This document shows, piece by piece, positions 33,967-42,083 of a stretch of 43,628 nucleotides of DNA. The position numbers and the translations under genes are program-made. This DNA is from Brevibacterium sp. (GTDB lineage Bacteria; Actinomycetota; Actinomycetes; Actinomycetales; Brevibacteriaceae). The stretch's first letter is position 1. The number at the start of each line of letters is the position of its first letter. The stretch spans positions 1 through 43,628 of the forward strand of contig NZ_JAPSIB010000020.1 of NCBI RefSeq assembly GCF_031179145.1, in the 5' to 3' direction. The notes under the pieces were generated by a model. It saw only the letters and a program-made list of their open reading frames with translations. It was not told where the DNA came from and made no database searches.

Positions 33967-35250
33967 TCACGGGAATGATGCGAGGCACTGCTCGATCACT
34001 CCAGAATCACTACCGGACGTCGCTACTCGTTCCCATTCGAACTCACGAGTCTCTTGCCCGGGCGCCCACTCAGAGGCTGCCTCCTCAGCTGTCTCCACCG
34101 TCGGCACCTTCTCAGCCGTGGTCTCTTCGACGGACAGGGGCGCAGGCTCCGGGAGTGGAGATCGGTATCGAGGGAAGAAGTCCGAGTCGGCCGGCCATTC
34201 GAGCCCCCGCGATCGTGCCTCGGCGCGGCGGGATTCGACCCGGAGGGAATAGGCCTGTCCGTCGAGAACTCGTTCGAACGTCCGGAATCTCGTTCCACCG
34301 TCCGGGGCGAAGCCCTTCTTGTACCTCTCGAGCCCGTCCCCCGGTGCGACACCGCCTCCGAGCACATAGCTCCGGTAGCCATGCCCGGCCAGCCATTCCA
34401 TGACCGTCGCCTTAACCAGATCGTTGGGCCGCAGACGCGAGTACTCGACATCAGTCCCGCCGAGGAAGTAGTAGGCGGTATCGCGTCCCAGAAGAACCAG
34501 GTCCATCGATATCGGAGTGCCGTCGAGAGATGCCGCGAAATAAACTGCCCTGTCGCCGAACCCCTCTGTGAGCCTGGTGAAGAACTCGGGTGGGAACCGA
34601 TACCATTCGGAGCTGCCCAACCTCTTCATCGTCCCTGAGTAGATGCGGTGGAACTGCTCCCCGAGGCGACCATCCCGATCGATCTCCATACTCAGTCCCG
34701 ATCGAATCGCCTTCCGGACGTTCTGCCTCACCTTCGGCACACAGGCGGTGAGCACCTCGACATCGGAGTCGATGGTGGCCACGAAGTTGAGGGATCTCAC
34801 GCGGGACCGGCCGGGGTGCGGGAGTATGTCGTCGAAGAGCGATGCGCGGACGAACTCACTGATCACGTTGTGCTCGCGAGCCCAATCATCGAAGCAGGTC
34901 CAGAAGTCATAGGCGAAGGCCATGGGGTTCTCGCTGTTCCAGCACATCGCACCCCCATAGCCGTAGGGAGAGATCAGGTCCCGTGCTTCGCCATCCACGG
35001 TTCGCAGCACGACCGGGTAGAACACTGTTCCCTCCGATGTCCGTGCGGCCGCGCAGAGCAGCTCGTCGTCCGGCGCGACCATGAGCTCGGCGACGGCGGG
35101 GTGAGCGTAGGGAAGCTGGCCGGGCGATTCCTCCCACAGCCGGATCCACGCTGCGCGCTCCTCGGGTGCGCCGGCACTGAGAACGAGGAATGGAAAGGCT
35201 TCGTCCGGGAGCGCTCTCTCCTGCACCGGAACCATCGTCGTCGTATTCAT
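33967..35250 (-). CDS. FemAB/BioF2-like GNAT acyltransferase (paralogue)
   Basis: This 427-aa protein is a paralogue of the product of 27673-28893. Shared segments include LWEESPGQLPYAHP, ISPYGYGGAMCW, VISEFVRASLFDD, KVRQNVRKAIRSG, YSGTMKRLGSSEWYRF and LERYKKGFAPDGG. The C-terminal about 55 residues are an acidic Glu/Thr-rich tail absent from the other copy. Start choice is uncertain. The ATG at 35250 has GGAG only one base upstream, too close to act as an SD; an ATG at 35295 and a GTG at 35316 are further upstream. It lies between two STAND/LuxR genes, with a dyad CGGTCA-N5-TGACCG at 35332-35348 in its upstream region. The acyl or aminoacyl donor is unknown. Confidence 0.83.
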   Translation of the reverse strand: MNTTTMVPVQERALPDEAFPFLVLSAGAPEERAAWIRLWEESPGQLPYAHPAVAELMVAPDDELLCAAARTSEGTVFYPVVLRTVDGEARDLISPYGYGGAMCWNSENPMAFAYDFWTCFDDWAREHNVISEFVRASLFDDILPHPGRSRVRSLNFVATIDSDVEVLTACVPKVRQNVRKAIRSGLSMEIDRDGRLGEQFHRIYSGTMKRLGSSEWYRFPPEFFTRLTEGFGDRAVYFAASLDGTPISMDLVLLGRDTAYYFLGGTDVEYSRLRPNDLVKATVMEWLAGHGYRSYVLGGGVAPGDGLERYKKGFAPDGGTRFRTFERVLDGQAYSLRVESRRAEARSRGLEWPADSDFFPRYRSPLPEPAPLSVEETTAEKVPTVETAEEAASEWAPGQETREFEWERVATSGSDSGVIEQCLASFP

Positions 35251-35331
35251 GCTCCAACGATCGTCCCGATGCACCGCCACACGATAGGTGGTCATCCCGG
35301 GACATTCCAATGTCACTACCCAGTCATGGAG

Positions 35332-35348
35332 CGGTCATTACGTGACCG
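35332..35348. promoter_or_regulatory. Candidate operator dyad upstream of the second FemAB-like gene
   Basis: CGGTCA-N5-TGACCG is a perfect 17-bp dyad about 85 nt upstream of the FemAB-like start at 35250. It could bind a dimeric regulator such as one of the flanking LuxR proteins. This is inferred from symmetry and position only. Confidence 0.4.
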
Positions 35349-35354
35349 GCCTAC

Positions 35355-35374
35355 TCGATCCCTGCAGGGGTCGA
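35355..35374 (-). terminator. Possible terminator after the STAND/LuxR gene
   Basis: TCGATCCC (35355-35362) pairs with GGGGTCGA (35367-35374) around the loop TGCA, with one G-T pair. It lies about 40 nt past the LuxR stop at 35413 on the minus strand. A second dyad, GTCGAA-N9-TTCGAC (35370-35390), overlaps it and could form an alternative fold. Confidence 0.45.
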
Positions 35375-35412
35375 ACTGGAGCCGTTCGACTACTCGACGA
35401 GCAGCCTGCCGC

Positions 35413-37995
35413 TCACTCGGTCGACGAGTGCTCCAGCTGGCGCAGCGCCGCAGCGACCTCCCCGCGACTGGTGATCCCCAGCTTCCGGTACAGCCGGTAC
35501 GTGTGGCCCTCGACCGTGCGCAGAGCAACTCCCAGCTCCTCGCCGATCTCGGCGTTCGACATCCCGGTGATGATCAGGCGGCTGATCTGCCGCTCACGCG
35601 CCGTCAAGCCGTCTCCTGCTCGCACCTGGCCGCTGTTGCTGTCCCCAGGCCGGAACGACCGCGCCAGTTCTCGACACTTCGCCGCGACATCGGGCATCGA
35701 CTGCCCATGCTCTTGTACGAATTCGTTCATGGCGGAGGCGTCGCGGTCGCGCAGTGCCGGGCCGAGAGCGCCGAGGAGCCGGAGCTCGTAATCGGTGCCC
35801 TGCTTCGCCAACCAGCACATCGCGGCCGGATCCATCTCGTCGAAATGGCGGAAGCGGAGGAACCTGATCAAGGCGGCGATCCCGTAGGCTCCAGCGGCCA
35901 TCGCTTCGTCGAGCAGCTCCTGCAGCTGCCCCTGGTACAGAGGATCGCCGGTTCGCATCCACCTCGCGACGAGGGCATGGACGAGGCCCCGCTTGTACTC
36001 GATGTAGGGCCTGGTGTGGGAGAGCTGAGAGAAACGCGAATGACAGTCGTCGGCGGCGTCGACCTCGCCCCGGAGCATCGATACGTGTTCCAACGTGCCC
36101 AGAGCAGCGGCCAGCAGCGGTACCTGATTCCAGTAGGCCAGGCCCTCCACTCCCGCCCGCAGCGCCCGCGCCGCCTCGGGCAGCCTCCCCTCCAGCAGAT
36201 GGATCTGTGCCCACAGAATGTCGCTGGGCCCGCTTCTGGCCGCGAGGTAGGCGATGTCGTGGGTGGGCAGGGAGAGGAGGCGCTGCTTCGCCTCTTTGAG
36301 CTCACCCTGCTGGATGAGGATCCGCACCTGCATCATCTTGAGCAGGAGCATTCCCGTTCCCAACGACTGATACGTCCTGCGGGTGTGCGCCAGCATGGCG
36401 AACGCTTCATGCCCACGTCCCGCATCGAGCAGTTCGGAGGCATGGCCGACCGCGACGAGGACCCGGAACGTCTCCGGAAGGGTCCGATCGAGTACTTGCT
36501 CGGGGCTGACCGGCAAGGCTGCCGGCCGACCCTGGTGGAAGAGCATGTCGATCCGTTCGAGCAGCACCGCCGCACGTTCATGGTCGAGCTCTCCTCCCGG
36601 GCAGCCCGGACGAGCCTCTCGGCCGCCCTCGCCCCGGAGTCGCTTCAGAGCCCGGGTGAATGCGTCGTATTCGATCGCGGGCGAGCGCCGTTCGAAGTCA
36701 TGATGGAACCACACCACCATCGAGTCGACGATCACGGAGGGGCAGCAGGACTTCTCGAGACACTGTGCCAGCACGTCGAGGCCGAGAGGGATCTTGCCGG
36801 AGTCGCAGTAGAGGCGTGCCAGGTCGAAGAGCTCGTGGGCCGCCATCCGATCGGTGGGCACCTGGGTGAGCAGTCGCAGCGCCCTGTGCCACTCCCCGTG
36901 ACGGATCGCGATCCTGGCTGCATCGATGAGGTCCTGCTCATCGAACTCAGCACCACAGCCCAGCCCCCATTCGGCCCGGAGGATGCGAGCACGCTCCGAG
37001 GGCGCGTCCGGGTAGGCCGACACCATCTCGAACTTCTCGCGACTGCGCCCGATGGGCACGGTGTACCTGATCGTCTCGGAGGCGTGGTTCTCCACGGCGA
37101 CATAGGCGCGGACGCCCTGATCCCGGTGCTCGATCCGCAGCTCGCCGATGGCCACCAGCGCATCCGCTGCCGATCCCAGACCCGTGCTGAGCATCAGCTC
37201 GACCTCGATCTCCCCGGCCAGGACGACGAGTTCCAACGCCTCCCTCTCCGACTGCGAATACTGCGTGAGGTCGGCGCGGGTGAAATCGCGCGCCCGGTCG
37301 TCGTAGTCGATGTCAGCCCCATCGAGCAGCCAGACGCCGTGACGAAGGAGGAACCGGTTCTTCCGTCGCGTGTACCTCAGGAGTTCGAGCAGCTTGCCGG
37401 GATTGCGGCCCGAGTGGAAGGCGACGATGTCGATGGCCCCCTGCGAGGCGATGCCGCCGAGGAAGTCCTCCATCAGCTCCCGGAACGCCTCATGCGGCAG
37501 CACGTCGAGGACGAGATGATCGAGGACTCGTTCGTCGACGAGATCAGCGAAGGGCAGATTCTCGTTCCGGGTCGCTCTCCGCGCGGTCGCGAGGATCCTG
37601 ATCGCCCGGTCATTGGCCAGCTGGGACAGCACGCGGACGCTGTGTTCGTCGAGGTGCTGAACATCGTCGACGAACACGACGGGAGCAGTGTCCTCGGCCG
37701 TCAATGCGGCCACGACCCGCGGCAGCACCGTCTCGGGGTCTCTGTCGAGGTCGACGACCAGACCGAACACGCCGAACGGAGCCGAGGACAGAACGGAATC
37801 GGCGCGCAGCCACAGCTCACGATCGCCTCGGCGGCGGTGGATCTCTCTGCTCAGCAGGCTCTTGCCGATGCCGATCTCGCCTTCGATGAGGATCCCCGAG
37901 CAGTACGAGGAGTCGAGGGCTTCCTCGATCCTCTGCAGCTCATCCGCACGGCCGAAGACCGCTGGCGAATCGTCGAGCAGCGGCTCGGCCGTCAT
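35413..37995 (-). CDS. STAND/LuxR (LAL) transcriptional regulator
   Basis: This 860-aa regulator has Walker A GEIGIGKS (39-46), Walker B VVFVDDVQHLD (Asp110-Asp111), a long helical sensor region, and a C-terminal LuxR domain (LTARERQISRLIITGMSNAE, then LRTVEGHTYRLYRKLG). The ATG at 37995 overlaps the stop of the upstream LuxR gene by 4 nt (ATGA), so the two regulators are co-translated. The frame extends to 38079 but only inside the neighbour. Co-expression at equal dose raises the possibility of mixed oligomers. DNA target unknown. Confidence 0.9.
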   Translation of the reverse strand: MTAEPLLDDSPAVFGRADELQRIEEALDSSYCSGILIEGEIGIGKSLLSREIHRRRGDRELWLRADSVLSSAPFGVFGLVVDLDRDPETVLPRVVAALTAEDTAPVVFVDDVQHLDEHSVRVLSQLANDRAIRILATARRATRNENLPFADLVDERVLDHLVLDVLPHEAFRELMEDFLGGIASQGAIDIVAFHSGRNPGKLLELLRYTRRKNRFLLRHGVWLLDGADIDYDDRARDFTRADLTQYSQSEREALELVVLAGEIEVELMLSTGLGSAADALVAIGELRIEHRDQGVRAYVAVENHASETIRYTVPIGRSREKFEMVSAYPDAPSERARILRAEWGLGCGAEFDEQDLIDAARIAIRHGEWHRALRLLTQVPTDRMAAHELFDLARLYCDSGKIPLGLDVLAQCLEKSCCPSVIVDSMVVWFHHDFERRSPAIEYDAFTRALKRLRGEGGREARPGCPGGELDHERAAVLLERIDMLFHQGRPAALPVSPEQVLDRTLPETFRVLVAVGHASELLDAGRGHEAFAMLAHTRRTYQSLGTGMLLLKMMQVRILIQQGELKEAKQRLLSLPTHDIAYLAARSGPSDILWAQIHLLEGRLPEAARALRAGVEGLAYWNQVPLLAAALGTLEHVSMLRGEVDAADDCHSRFSQLSHTRPYIEYKRGLVHALVARWMRTGDPLYQGQLQELLDEAMAAGAYGIAALIRFLRFRHFDEMDPAAMCWLAKQGTDYELRLLGALGPALRDRDASAMNEFVQEHGQSMPDVAAKCRELARSFRPGDSNSGQVRAGDGLTARERQISRLIITGMSNAEIGEELGVALRTVEGHTYRLYRKLGITSRGEVAAALRQLEHSSTE

Positions 37996-40523
37996 CTCCG
38001 CCTCCAGGTCCGCACGACGTCCCGCAGCTCCTGACGGCTGCCCACGTGCAGTCGCCGATAGATCCGACTCAGGTGCCATTCGACGGTGCGGGGTGACAGA
38101 TGCAGCTCCGCGCCCAGCTGGGCACTGCTCGTTCCGGCCATGACGCCGTCGACGAGCTGCCGCTCGACTTCGGTGAGCACATCAGGCAGCCGGGCACCGG
38201 GCGTGTTGTAGCGCATGGTGCGCAGGCTGGTCTCCATCAGGATCCGGGCCTCCTTCACACCCTTGGCATCCTGGTGCTCCATCGCCCGCGCGCGGGCGAG
38301 CTTGGCGATGTCCGAGCACATGAGCACCGCGCCGAACGCCAAAGCCTCCCGGGCCGCCTCGATGAGCGCCGCGTGGTCGCCGCCGGCGAAGGCGGTCGCG
38401 ACGGCGTGCGCAAGGCGGCCCACCGCACCGTCCACCTGCGCTGCCACTGCCGGCAGAGCCTCGACGGCACCGGCATGGCCGTACCGAGCCGCATCGATCC
38501 ACGCGTATGCGGTCAGTGTGTGGGCTCCCGCCTCCTCGGTCCGGAGTCCGAGTTCCCAGAGTCCCTCCGCAGCCTCCTCGGCGCTGGTGAGAGCGCGCGT
38601 CTGGAGCTCGAAGAGGCGGCCCTCGATGCCCTCCCACCAGGTGTAGGCGCCGAATCCGCTGTCGGGCGGAGGCGGAGGGGGCGGCTGCGGCAGCGACGAG
38701 GACACGATGCGACCGAGCAGCGCCTCGGCCAGGAGCCTGGCCAGATGGGCGAGCCGTATCGGATCCACCATCTCGAGCATCTTCGAGTCGCGCCGCTGGC
38801 GCTCGAAGATCTGGTGGGCGCGGGCGACATGGCCGGTGCGGATGTCGATGAGCGCGGCGGTGACCTCCGCGAGCTGAGGCGAGGTCTCCATCCAGCGCAG
38901 AGATCGGCGGGCCTCCTCCCAGTCCCCGGCGATGTACCGGCCGAGGAAGAACTGCGGCACAGCATCCTCGATCTCGAAACTCGTCATTCCGGGCAGTTCG
39001 AACATCACCTCCGCCTGGGCCAGGTATTCGAGCCCGATTCCGATCCGCCCGCACATCACCTCGGCGACTCCGAGCAGGGCGCACGCCCGCAGCCGATGCC
39101 GAGTCGCACACGCTCGATCGCGGTAGACCCGTTCGGCCAGGTCCCGACCGGCGACGATCCGTCCGCCCTTGAGGTCGAAGCGAGCACGCGTGACGTCGAG
39201 CCTGCCCCGTTCCGCCGCCGAGGTCAGCCGTTCACGCACCCAGATCGACCCCAGCTTCTCGGGCTCGCGCGGATCCGTCAACCGCAGCTCGATGCACGCC
39301 AACCGCGACAGCTCGGTCTCTGACGCCTCCTCCTCCGGAGCGGTCCCGACGAGGTGATCGATGATCTTCTTCGCTCCGGCGAAATCACCCCGTCCGCGCT
39401 CAGCACGAGCGAGCTCGAGCTTGATCCTTCGATCCAACCGCGTCGCGTTGCGCAGAATCCCAGCAGCCTCGGCGTACATCCAGGCCGAGTTCGCCCACGA
39501 TCCCGCGGCGAGCACTCGCTCGGCCGGGAGCTTGATGCCCAGCGACTGACCCCAGGCCACGAGTCCGAACAGAGCCCGCCCCTCCACCGCCTCGATGTCG
39601 ACGACACGGACGACGTCCTTCCACAGCTGCAGGGCCTGGGCGGGCCGCAGTTCCGCTCTCAGCGTCTGTGCGACGACAGGTTCGGCCACGGTCACCGCGG
39701 GATGCCGCTCCCTGGTCATCGCGATGATCCCGTGCTCGGTGAGGGCGTCGAGGTCTCCGGGCTCGCTGAGCCTCACGAGCGAATCGTAGGGCAGGGCTCC
39801 GACGACGGCGATCATCTCGAGGAGCCGGTGATGGCGGGGATCGATCGACCAGAGCACCCGCTCCTGGGCACCCAGCTTCGTCCGACCCGCGAGGAGGTCC
39901 TTGAGCATCTGGGGGTTGCCTCGTGTCATGCGATGGAGCTCGGCTATGGTGCGCGGGCTCGCCTCTGGGTCCGCGTCGCGCATCAGGGCGGCTGCGGACT
40001 CCTTGTCGATGCCGGTCAGATCGATGCGCTTCATGAGACCGGCCATCCACAGACCGGCGAGAAGGTCGAGCGGCGGACGGATCGACTCCATCGCCGCCAG
40101 GATACGGATTCTTCCGGATTCAGCCAGATGCGACAGGACCGAGAGCGAATGCGGATCGACCCGGCCGGCGTTGTCCACCACGGCGACCGGCACGCCGCCT
40201 TCTGCGCGAGCCTCCATGGTCCGGGCGATCACGGACAGTGCGGTGCCCGGCGACAGGTCGCCGGCGGATCCGCTGCGCGACAGGAAGATCTCGAAGATGC
40301 CCAGGTTGCGATTCGCCAGCTGTGAAGAGCCCCGGAAGCGGAAGATCGGCGTCCTCGGGTCGAGCCCGGACAGAGCTGCGTGCATCACCGTCGTCTTCCC
40401 CGTCCCGGCCGCACCGACGACGACTGCCCCGCTGCTCTCAGAGCAGGTCAGGGCCGCAGTGGTGGCGGAGATCTCGGCGACGTAGCCGTAGATGCTCTGC
40501 TTCTGCGGTCGTGTTGCGATCAT
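37992..40523 (-). CDS. STAND/LuxR (LAL) regulator with altered Walker B
   Basis: This 843-aa regulator has Walker A GAAGTGKT (37-44), a helical sensor region interrupted by a proline run (SLPQPPPPPPPDSG), and a C-terminal LuxR domain (LTEVERQLVDGVMAGTSSAQ, PRTVEWHLSRIYRRLH). The Walker B equivalent reads VAVVDNAGRVD: the second acidic residue, expected to promote hydrolysis, is Asn118, unlike DD in the two other complete regulators. It may bind ATP but hydrolyse it slowly. The ATG at 40523 has AGGAG about 12 nt upstream; the frame extends to 40754 without family similarity. It is first in a two-gene regulator operon and divergent from the acyl-CoA dehydrogenases. Confidence 0.88.
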   Translation of the reverse strand: MIATRPQKQSIYGYVAEISATTAALTCSESSGAVVVGAAGTGKTTVMHAALSGLDPRTPIFRFRGSSQLANRNLGIFEIFLSRSGSAGDLSPGTALSVIARTMEARAEGGVPVAVVDNAGRVDPHSLSVLSHLAESGRIRILAAMESIRPPLDLLAGLWMAGLMKRIDLTGIDKESAAALMRDADPEASPRTIAELHRMTRGNPQMLKDLLAGRTKLGAQERVLWSIDPRHHRLLEMIAVVGALPYDSLVRLSEPGDLDALTEHGIIAMTRERHPAVTVAEPVVAQTLRAELRPAQALQLWKDVVRVVDIEAVEGRALFGLVAWGQSLGIKLPAERVLAAGSWANSAWMYAEAAGILRNATRLDRRIKLELARAERGRGDFAGAKKIIDHLVGTAPEEEASETELSRLACIELRLTDPREPEKLGSIWVRERLTSAAERGRLDVTRARFDLKGGRIVAGRDLAERVYRDRACATRHRLRACALLGVAEVMCGRIGIGLEYLAQAEVMFELPGMTSFEIEDAVPQFFLGRYIAGDWEEARRSLRWMETSPQLAEVTAALIDIRTGHVARAHQIFERQRRDSKMLEMVDPIRLAHLARLLAEALLGRIVSSSLPQPPPPPPPDSGFGAYTWWEGIEGRLFELQTRALTSAEEAAEGLWELGLRTEEAGAHTLTAYAWIDAARYGHAGAVEALPAVAAQVDGAVGRLAHAVATAFAGGDHAALIEAAREALAFGAVLMCSDIAKLARARAMEHQDAKGVKEARILMETSLRTMRYNTPGARLPDVLTEVERQLVDGVMAGTSSAQLGAELHLSPRTVEWHLSRIYRRLHVGSRQELRDVVRTWRRR

Positions 40524-40710
40524 GACGGGATCTTGCTCCTGCTCTGGCCATCGTGCGCGCAGGTTCCGGCGCGCGGAAGCCCACCGAAAAACGCGAACTC
40601 TTCGGTGAGCCCCGGATGGCCCCATCCTAATCCCGCAGCGGGAGTCCGAGACCGGAACTTGAGGAACGCATCCCTTCGACCCTGCGATCGTTACCCGGTC
40701 GACACCAAAA

Positions 40711-40749
40711 TGTGACCGAGCAGGTGCGCGCATTGCGTTTGTGACCGAG
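40711..40749. repeat. Direct repeat TGTGACCGAG in the promoter region
   Basis: TGTGACCGAG occurs at 40711-40720 and 40740-40749, 29 bp apart. The second copy overlaps the -35 region proposed for the acyl-CoA dehydrogenase promoter, so it may be a regulator site. Confidence 0.6.
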
Positions 40750-40767
40750 GACACTGGACAGTAACAT
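40739..40767 (+). promoter_or_regulatory. Putative promoter of the acyl-CoA dehydrogenase operon
   Basis: TTGTGA (40739-40744), a 17-bp spacer and TAACAT (40762-40767) form a moderate promoter. The predicted start near 40774 leaves a leader of about 33 nt that carries the SD AGGAG (40797-40801). Confidence 0.5.
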
Positions 40768-40806
40768 GTCGAACAGGACTTAATGAACGATCAATCAGGA
40801 GTTTTC

Positions 40807-42000
40807 ATGGACACCCTTCTGAGCGCGCAGGAGCGCGATTTCGCGCGGCAGATGCGCCAGTTCTACCGCACCGAGATCCCGGAGTCTCTGCGATTCAAGG
40901 TCGCCACCGGACAGGAACTCAGCAAGGACGACATGGTCACTTCGCAGAGGATTCTCAATCGGCACGGCTGCGCGGTGCCCCACTGGCCGGAGGAATGGGG
41001 CGGTCAGGACTGGACTGCCGTCCAGCGTCACATCTGGCTCGAGGAGATGCAGCTGGCCTGTGTGCCCCAACCGCTGCCCTTCAACACTTCGATGGTCGGC
41101 CCCGTCATCGCGGCCTTCGGCTCGCAGTCGCTCAAGGAGCGCTTCCTGCCGGACACGGCCAACCTCGACATCTGGTGGTCCCAGGGCTTCTCCGAGCCCA
41201 ACGCCGGTTCCGACCTCGCCTCGCTGAAGACCTCCGCGGTGCGCGACGGCGAGACGTACATCGTCAACGGGCAGAAGACGTGGACGACCCTCGGCCAGTA
41301 CGGGGACTGGATCTTCACCCTGGTGCGCACCGATCCGAGCGTGAAGAAGCAGGCCGGCATCTCCTTCCTGCTCATCGACATGAAGTCATCGGGCGTCACG
41401 GTTCGCCCCATCCAGCTCATCGACGGTGGGCACGAGGTCAACGAAGTGTTCTTCGACAACGTCGTGGTGCCCGTCGGCAACCGCGTCGGTGAGGAGAACA
41501 AGGGCTGGACCTATGCGAAGTTCCTCCTCGGCAACGAGCGCACCGGAATCGCCCGGATCGGGATGTCGAAGGTCAACCTCGCCCGCGCCAAGGCATACGC
41601 GGCGGTGACGAAGACGGCCCGCGGCACCCTCCTCGACGATCCTCTGTTCTCGGCCCGGCTGACGAAACTCGAAGCCGAGCTCACGGCACTCGAGATGACG
41701 CAGCTGCGGATCCTGTCCACCCAGGCAGCCGGTGCGGACGCACCCGACCCTCGCTCATCCGTGCTCAAGCTCAAAGGGTCCCAGCTGCAGGAGGACATCA
41801 GCGAACTCCTCGTCGACGTCCTCGGACCTCAGGGCCTCGACTTCGTGGCCGATCGGGTGCAGGCCGAGGGCTTCAGCGATCTCCCCCTCGGCGCGGTCGA
41901 TGCCCTCCCGGCCTACTTCAACACCCGCAAAGTCACCATCTACGGCGGTTCGTCAGAGGTGCAGCGCGGCATCATCTCCAAGGCATTGCTCGGTCTCTGA
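40807..42000 (+). CDS. Acyl-CoA dehydrogenase (FadE-like, first subunit)
   Basis: This 397-aa flavoprotein has the FAD/substrate-site motifs WSQGFSEPNAGSDLASLKT and GQKTWTTLGQYGDW, and the C-terminal YGGSSEVQRGIISKALLGL. The usual -YEG- active-site Glu position of medium-chain enzymes is Gly here (IYGG), as in FadE groups whose base lies elsewhere. I prefer the ATG at 40807, with AGGAG 5 nt upstream; an in-frame ATG at 40783 lacks an SD. A second, diverged acyl-CoA dehydrogenase gene follows after 83 nt, an arrangement typical of actinobacterial heteromeric dehydrogenases that act on bulky CoA thioesters such as sterol side chains. Substrate is not determinable. Confidence 0.93.
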   Translation: MDTLLSAQERDFARQMRQFYRTEIPESLRFKVATGQELSKDDMVTSQRILNRHGCAVPHWPEEWGGQDWTAVQRHIWLEEMQLACVPQPLPFNTSMVGPVIAAFGSQSLKERFLPDTANLDIWWSQGFSEPNAGSDLASLKTSAVRDGETYIVNGQKTWTTLGQYGDWIFTLVRTDPSVKKQAGISFLLIDMKSSGVTVRPIQLIDGGHEVNEVFFDNVVVPVGNRVGEENKGWTYAKFLLGNERTGIARIGMSKVNLARAKAYAAVTKTARGTLLDDPLFSARLTKLEAELTALEMTQLRILSTQAAGADAPDPRSSVLKLKGSQLQEDISELLVDVLGPQGLDFVADRVQAEGFSDLPLGAVDALPAYFNTRKVTIYGGSSEVQRGIISKALLGL

Positions 42001-42083
42001 AGGCGGATCTGCGCCCGCAGCGCAGACGGCGGATGCGGGCGCGGCAGCACTTCGACTTCAGGGACGAGAAGAGAAGGACGGAA

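Noticed and set aside
34648..38034. A 1128-codon open frame on the plus strand.
   Set aside because: It lies antisense to a FemAB-like gene and a STAND/LuxR gene with clear motifs. Its translation is low-complexity and crosses intergenic DNA.
31224..40523. STAND ATPases as an anti-phage (Avs-like) defence island.
   Set aside because: All three end in LuxR DNA-binding domains, and no nuclease, protease or other effector domain is present; they are transcription regulators.
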